Below are positions 60,959 to 64,000 of a stretch of 64,000 nucleotides of DNA, one piece after another. Below the pieces are notes generated by a model. That model made no database searches. It saw only the letters and a program-made list of their open reading frames with translations, and was not told the origin of the DNA. The stretch is from contig JAHBZB010000002.1 of the NCBI GenBank assembly GCA_019635635.1, positions 186,001-250,000 of the forward strand, read 5' to 3'. Each line of letters opens with the position of its first letter. Within the stretch, counting starts at the first letter, position 1. The position numbers were made by a program, and so were the translations under genes. The DNA comes from Xanthobacteraceae bacterium (GTDB lineage Bacteria > Pseudomonadota > Alphaproteobacteria > Rhizobiales > Xanthobacteraceae).

Positions 60959-60996
60959 CGTGATTTTCCTTGAAAAATCAGGGTAATTTAGCCCCC

Positions 60997-62493
60997 ATGA
61001 AGAAGCCTAAACTATCGGCGGCAAGCCCGTTCCGCTCGCTCGACTTGCTGTTGCGAAGTCCGTGGTCGCGCTATGCCGCGGTAATTCCGATTGTCGCACT
61101 GGCCTTCGCGCTGCGCGCGACGCTCCAGCCGTTCCTTGGCAACGAGGCACTGTTTCTTCTGTTCGTCCCCGCGGTGCTGGCGGCGTCGATCACCGGCGGC
61201 TTCGGTCCCGGCGTCGCCGCAACGGTGCTGAGTCTTGCCGCGGGCAACATATTCTTTCTCGGTCAGAATACCGAGCAGATGCGCCTGCTCTCCAACAGTT
61301 TCAGCTTTCTCATCGCGGGCCTTGCGATCGCCGCCTTCGGCGGATGGATGTGGACCACGCGGATCGCAGCGGCTGCGCGCGAAGCACACCTGAATTCAAT
61401 TCTCGACACCGTGCCCGATGCGATGATCGTCATCGATACCTCGGGACATATCCAGTCCTTCAGCGCGGCGGCGCAGCGGCTGTTCGGCTACAGCGCGGCA
61501 GAAGTCCGCGGCAAGAACGTAAGCATGCTGATGCCCTCGCCCTATCGCGAAGCGCACGACGGCTACATGTCCCGCTACATGCGAACCGGCGAGCGCAGAA
61601 TCATCGGCATCGGCCGCGTGGTGGTCGGCGAACGCAAGGATGGCTCGACCTTCCCGATGGAGCTTGCGGTCGGAGAAATGATTTCCGGCCGCGACCGCCA
61701 TTTCACCGGTTTCGTACGCGATCTCACCGAGCGGCAGGAGACCGACGCGCGGCTTCAGGAGTTGCAGGCCGAGCTGGTACATATTTCCCGGCTTTCCGCG
61801 ATGGGCGAGATGGCATCCACCCTCGCCCACGAACTCAACCAGCCGCTCACTGCGATCGCGAATTACATGAAGGGTTCGGGCCGGATCGTCGGCGAGATTC
61901 AGTCGGAGCGCGCACCGCTTCTGAAGTCGGCGCTCGACAAGTCCGCCGAACAGGCAATCCGCGCCGGACAGATCATCCGCCGGCTCCGCGACTTCGTCGC
62001 CCGCGGCGAAAGCGAACGCAGCGTCGACAGCCTCTCGAAAATCATCGAGGAAGCAAGTGCGCTGGCGCTCGTCGGCGCCAAGGAGTCCGGCATCCACGTC
62101 CGCATGCGGCTGGACGCCGAAGGCGATCTCGCGCTCGTCGACCGCATACAGATCCAGCAGGTGCTGCTCAACCTGATCCGCAACGCGATCGACGCGATGA
62201 AGCAAAGTCCGCGCAAGGAACTGATGATCACGAAGCATCCTCCGGTGGAAGGAATGGTCGTGATCAGCGTTTCGGACACGGGCCCCGGCATCGATCCGGA
62301 AATCCGCGGGCAGCTGTTCCAGCCTTTCGTCACCACCAAGTCCGACGGCATGGGCGTAGGACTCTCCATTTCACGCACGATCATCGACGCGCACGGCGGC
62401 AAGCTCTGGGTTGACGACAATCCGGATGGCGGAGCTACCTTCCGCTTCAGCCTACCGATCGCACACGATAACAAGGGCGACGACAATGCCTGA
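60997..62493 (+). CDS. fixL: Oxygen-sensing histidine kinase FixL
   Basis: This 498-residue kinase has four N-terminal membrane segments (about 30-125), a heme PAS domain (about 135-245) and a HisKA/HATPase core. The heme ligand His187 (in [11 protein letters not shown]) and the signalling Arg207 (in [10 protein letters not shown]) are 20 residues apart, the same spacing as the known FixL His/Arg pair. The phospho-acceptor is His278 (LAHELNQPL). The ATG at 60997 is used; a TTG at 60970 is less likely. It should be inactive when O2 is bound and phosphorylate FixJ under low oxygen. Confidence 0.96.
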   Translation: MKKPKLSAASPFRSLDLLLRSPWSRYAAVIPIVALAFALRATLQPFLGNEALFLLFVPAVLAASITGGFGPGVAATVLSLAAGNIFFLGQNTEQMRLLSNSFSFLIAGLAIAAFGGWMWTTRIAAAAREAHLNSILDTVPDAMIVIDTSGHIQSFSAAAQRLFGYSAAEVRGKNVSMLMPSPYREAHDGYMSRYMRTGERRIIGIGRVVVGERKDGSTFPMELAVGEMISGRDRHFTGFVRDLTERQETDARLQELQAELVHISRLSAMGEMASTLAHELNQPLTAIANYMKGSGRIVGEIQSERAPLLKSALDKSAEQAIRAGQIIRRLRDFVARGESERSVDSLSKIIEEASALALVGAKESGIHVRMRLDAEGDLALVDRIQIQQVLLNLIRNAIDAMKQSPRKELMITKHPPVEGMVVISVSDTGPGIDPEIRGQLFQPFVTTKSDGMGVGLSISRTIIDAHGGKLWVDDNPDGGATFRFSLPIAHDNKGDDNA

Positions 62494-63097
62494 CGGCCTG
62501 ACAGTTTATGTCATCGACGACGACGATGCCGCACGCGATTCCCTGCAATTTCTACTCGAGACCGCGGGATTACATGCACAGACCTACGAGACCGCCACGG
62601 CATTCCTGAAGAATCTTCCCAGCCCCGGCTCCGGCTGCGTCATCACCGATGTGCGCATGCCCGGAATGACCGGCATCGAGCTTCTGAAAACGCTGAAGGC
62701 GCGCGCATTTCCCCTGCCGGTCATCGTCATCACCGGCCACGGCGATATTCCACTAGCGGTCGATGCCATGCGCGAGGGTGCCGCCGACTTCCTCGAGAAG
62801 CCCTATAACGACGATGCGCTGCTGCAATCGATCGAACGCGCCGTCGCCTCCATGAAACCGGCCGCGGAGAACGACGATGCCAAGGCAGCGATTTTGCAAC
62901 GGATCGCGGAACTCTCCGGCCGCGAGGCTGAAGTCATGACCGGCCTCGTCGCCGGGAAGTCGAACAAGGTCATCGCCATCGAACTCGACATCAGTCCACG
63001 CACCGTCGAAATCTATCGTGCCAATGTCATGTCAAAGATGGGCGCCGACAGTCTGCCGGCCCTCGTAAGAATGGCGATCACGGCGGGGCTTCCCTGA
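62486..63097 (+). CDS. fixJ: Two-component response regulator FixJ
   Basis: This 203-residue regulator has a receiver domain (phospho-acceptor Asp55 in [11 protein letters not shown], with DDDD at the N-terminus and the KP motif in LEKPY) and a LuxR-type helix-turn-helix ([42 protein letters not shown]). It overlaps fixL by 8 bp. Phosphorylated FixJ activates fixK. Confidence 0.96.
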   Translation: MPDGLTVYVIDDDDAARDSLQFLLETAGLHAQTYETATAFLKNLPSPGSGCVITDVRMPGMTGIELLKTLKARAFPLPVIVITGHGDIPLAVDAMREGAADFLEKPYNDDALLQSIERAVASMKPAAENDDAKAAILQRIAELSGREAEVMTGLVAGKSNKVIAIELDISPRTVEIYRANVMSKMGADSLPALVRMAITAGLP

Positions 63098-63098
63098 G

Positions 63099-64000
63099 GT
63101 GCCGGACACGGACCCAGTTGCGCAAGATCAACGCGGTGAAATATCCGCCGGCCGAAAAGGCCGCATGTCCCGCCGCCGCGAAAAAGACGGCAACCCAGCA
63201 GCCCGAACGCTCAACCGGCTAACCGGCAAACACCGCCGGACGCTGGCCTTGAGCGCGTGGGCGTCGGTCGCCGGCTCGCTGATCCTGATTGCCGAACTCG
63301 GCTGTGTTGCGCTCGCGATCGCGGAGATTCTCCGTGGCGCGTCGGTGTCGGCTGCGTTTACCTATCTCGCGGCCTTCCTGATTCTTGCGCTTGCACGCAT
63401 CGTTGCCGAAAGCATCTCGACGACGTTGGCAGCAAATGCAACCGAAGATGTGAAGTTGCAAACGCGCGAGGAACTGACGCGCGCGATCGCCGAGCTTTCC
63501 CCCGCTGACCGCGCCCGACCGCTCGCCGGCGAAACGGCCAATCTGCTGACCAATCATGTCGATGCTCTCGGGCCTTATCTGACGCGCTATCGCTCCGCGC
63601 GATTGCGCGCAACGGTGATCCCGCTCGTGGTGCTCGTCATCACGGCATATTTCTCGTGGGTCGCAGCCGCCGTGCTTCTTGTAACAGGACCGCTCATTCC
63701 GATCTTCATGGCGCTGATCGGCGCGGAGGCGCGCAGCGCAAGCGAGCGGCAACTCCAGCAGATCGGCACCATGAATGCGGGGCTGCTGGATCGCCTTCAA
63801 GGACTGACAACGCTCCGCTTGTTCGATGCGATCCCACGCGCGGCGGAAAGCCTGCGCCGCGAGGGAGACGAAATCCGCAAGCGCACCATGGCGGTGCTAC
63901 GGATCGCCTTTATCTCATCGGCCGTACTCGAACTCTTTTCCGCACTCGGCGTCGCCTTTGCCGCCGTCTATGTCGGTTTCAGCTTGCTCGGCCTTTTTCA
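63099..64000 (+). CDS. cydD: Thiol reductant ABC exporter subunit CydD (N-terminal part, runs off the window)
   Basis: An open frame begins with GTG at 63099, one base after the fixJ stop, or ATG at 63165 (MSRRREKDGN), and stays open to the window edge, about 300 codons. It encodes membrane segments and the CydD pattern LLTNHVDALGPYLTRYRSARL, then GPLIPIFMALIGAEARSASERQLQQ and GLLDRLQGLTTLRLF. CydDC exports cysteine/glutathione to the periplasm and is needed for cytochrome bd assembly. Position after fixLJ fits low-oxygen induction of a high-affinity oxidase. The ATPase domain is outside the window. Confidence 0.9.
   Translation, partial: MPDTDPVAQDQRGEISAGRKGRMSRRREKDGNPAARTLNRLTGKHRRTLALSAWASVAGSLILIAELGCVALAIAEILRGASVSAAFTYLAAFLILALARIVAESISTTLAANATEDVKLQTREELTRAIAELSPADRARPLAGETANLLTNHVDALGPYLTRYRSARLRATVIPLVVLVITAYFSWVAAAVLLVTGPLIPIFMALIGAEARSASERQLQQIGTMNAGLLDRLQGLTTLRLFDAIPRAAESLRREGDEIRKRTMAVLRIAFISSAVLELFSALGVAFAAVYVGFSLLGLF

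Noticed and set aside
60968-60984. CTTGAAAAATCAGG as an FNR/FixK box between fixK and fixL
   Set aside because: One arm departs from TTGAT-N4-ATCAA at key positions; not enough to list as a site.
1-64000. CRISPR array, insertion sequence, tRNA or rRNA gene
   Set aside because: No regularly spaced repeats, transposase-like protein, cloverleaf-like sequence or rRNA segment was seen on reading; a tool-based scan was not possible.

Overview
The window reads as chromosomal DNA of an alphaproteobacterium of the Hyphomicrobiales (Bradyrhizobiaceae/Xanthobacteraceae-like). It is GC-rich and densely coding, with many stop/start overlaps. It carries a heme-PAS FixL, a FixJ and a FixK-type regulator next to cydD, a tandem glycine riboswitch, and many TTT (Tct), Liv and molybdenum-hydroxylase genes of the kind common in soil and aquatic members of this order. 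No tRNA, rRNA, CRISPR array, transposase or phage gene was seen.

Region 1 (1-16004) is a catabolic locus built on two divergent operons. On the minus strand, a polyamine-type ABC importer is followed by an S51 (PepE-like) peptidase, a three-subunit molybdenum hydroxylase and a MoaD/ThiS-like sulfur carrier. On the plus strand, a GntR/FCD regulator leads an LLM-class flavin/F420 oxidoreductase, a DUF1177 protein, a [2Fe-2S] subunit, an unusual single polypeptide fusing the Mo-cofactor and FAD subunits of a second Mo hydroxylase, and a carboxymuconolactone-decarboxylase-like protein. A strong bidirectional terminator closes it.

Region 2 (16025-31364, all minus strand) is the most unusual part. 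A tightly packed gene series runs M24 metallopeptidase, threonine-synthase-like PLP enzyme, Mo hydroxylase large subunit, CoxG, FAD subunit, [2Fe-2S] subunit, two LLM oxidoreductases, coenzyme F420 biosynthesis cofE-cofD-cofC, and an IclR regulator, then RidA and a tripartite tricarboxylate-type transporter (TctC-TctB-TctA). Two near-identical 26-bp operator-like sequences sit in front of the first gene of the series and in front of ridA. This looks like one IclR-controlled regulon in which a cell makes F420 specifically to degrade an imported compound.

Region 3 (31458-40618) has a decayed flavin reductase remnant, a MetE-like protein divergent from a TetR regulator, an acyl-CoA synthetase and a complete Liv-type ABC importer (SBP, LivH, LivM, LivF, LivG). 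A shared 15-bp element in both promoter regions suggests TetR control of the whole block.

Region 4 (40797-56974) is an exopolysaccharide locus: a Wza-like export lipoprotein, a small unknown gene, a BBP2-type outer-membrane barrel, a Wzc-like co-polymerase/tyrosine kinase, an initiating sugar-phosphate transferase, a hexapeptide acetyltransferase, WecG/TagA, WecB and WecC (UDP-ManNAcA supply). Convergent to these are a GT4 glycosyltransferase, an O-antigen ligase/polymerase-like protein, a flippase and a methyltransferase. A secreted GH5 hydrolase ends the region.

Region 5 (56988-64000) holds a ketopantoate-reductase-like protein and a DadA-like flavoprotein behind a tandem glycine riboswitch. 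After it come a DUF6455 protein and FixK on the minus strand, divergent from fixL-fixJ and the start of cydD: a low-oxygen sensing module next to cytochrome bd assembly.
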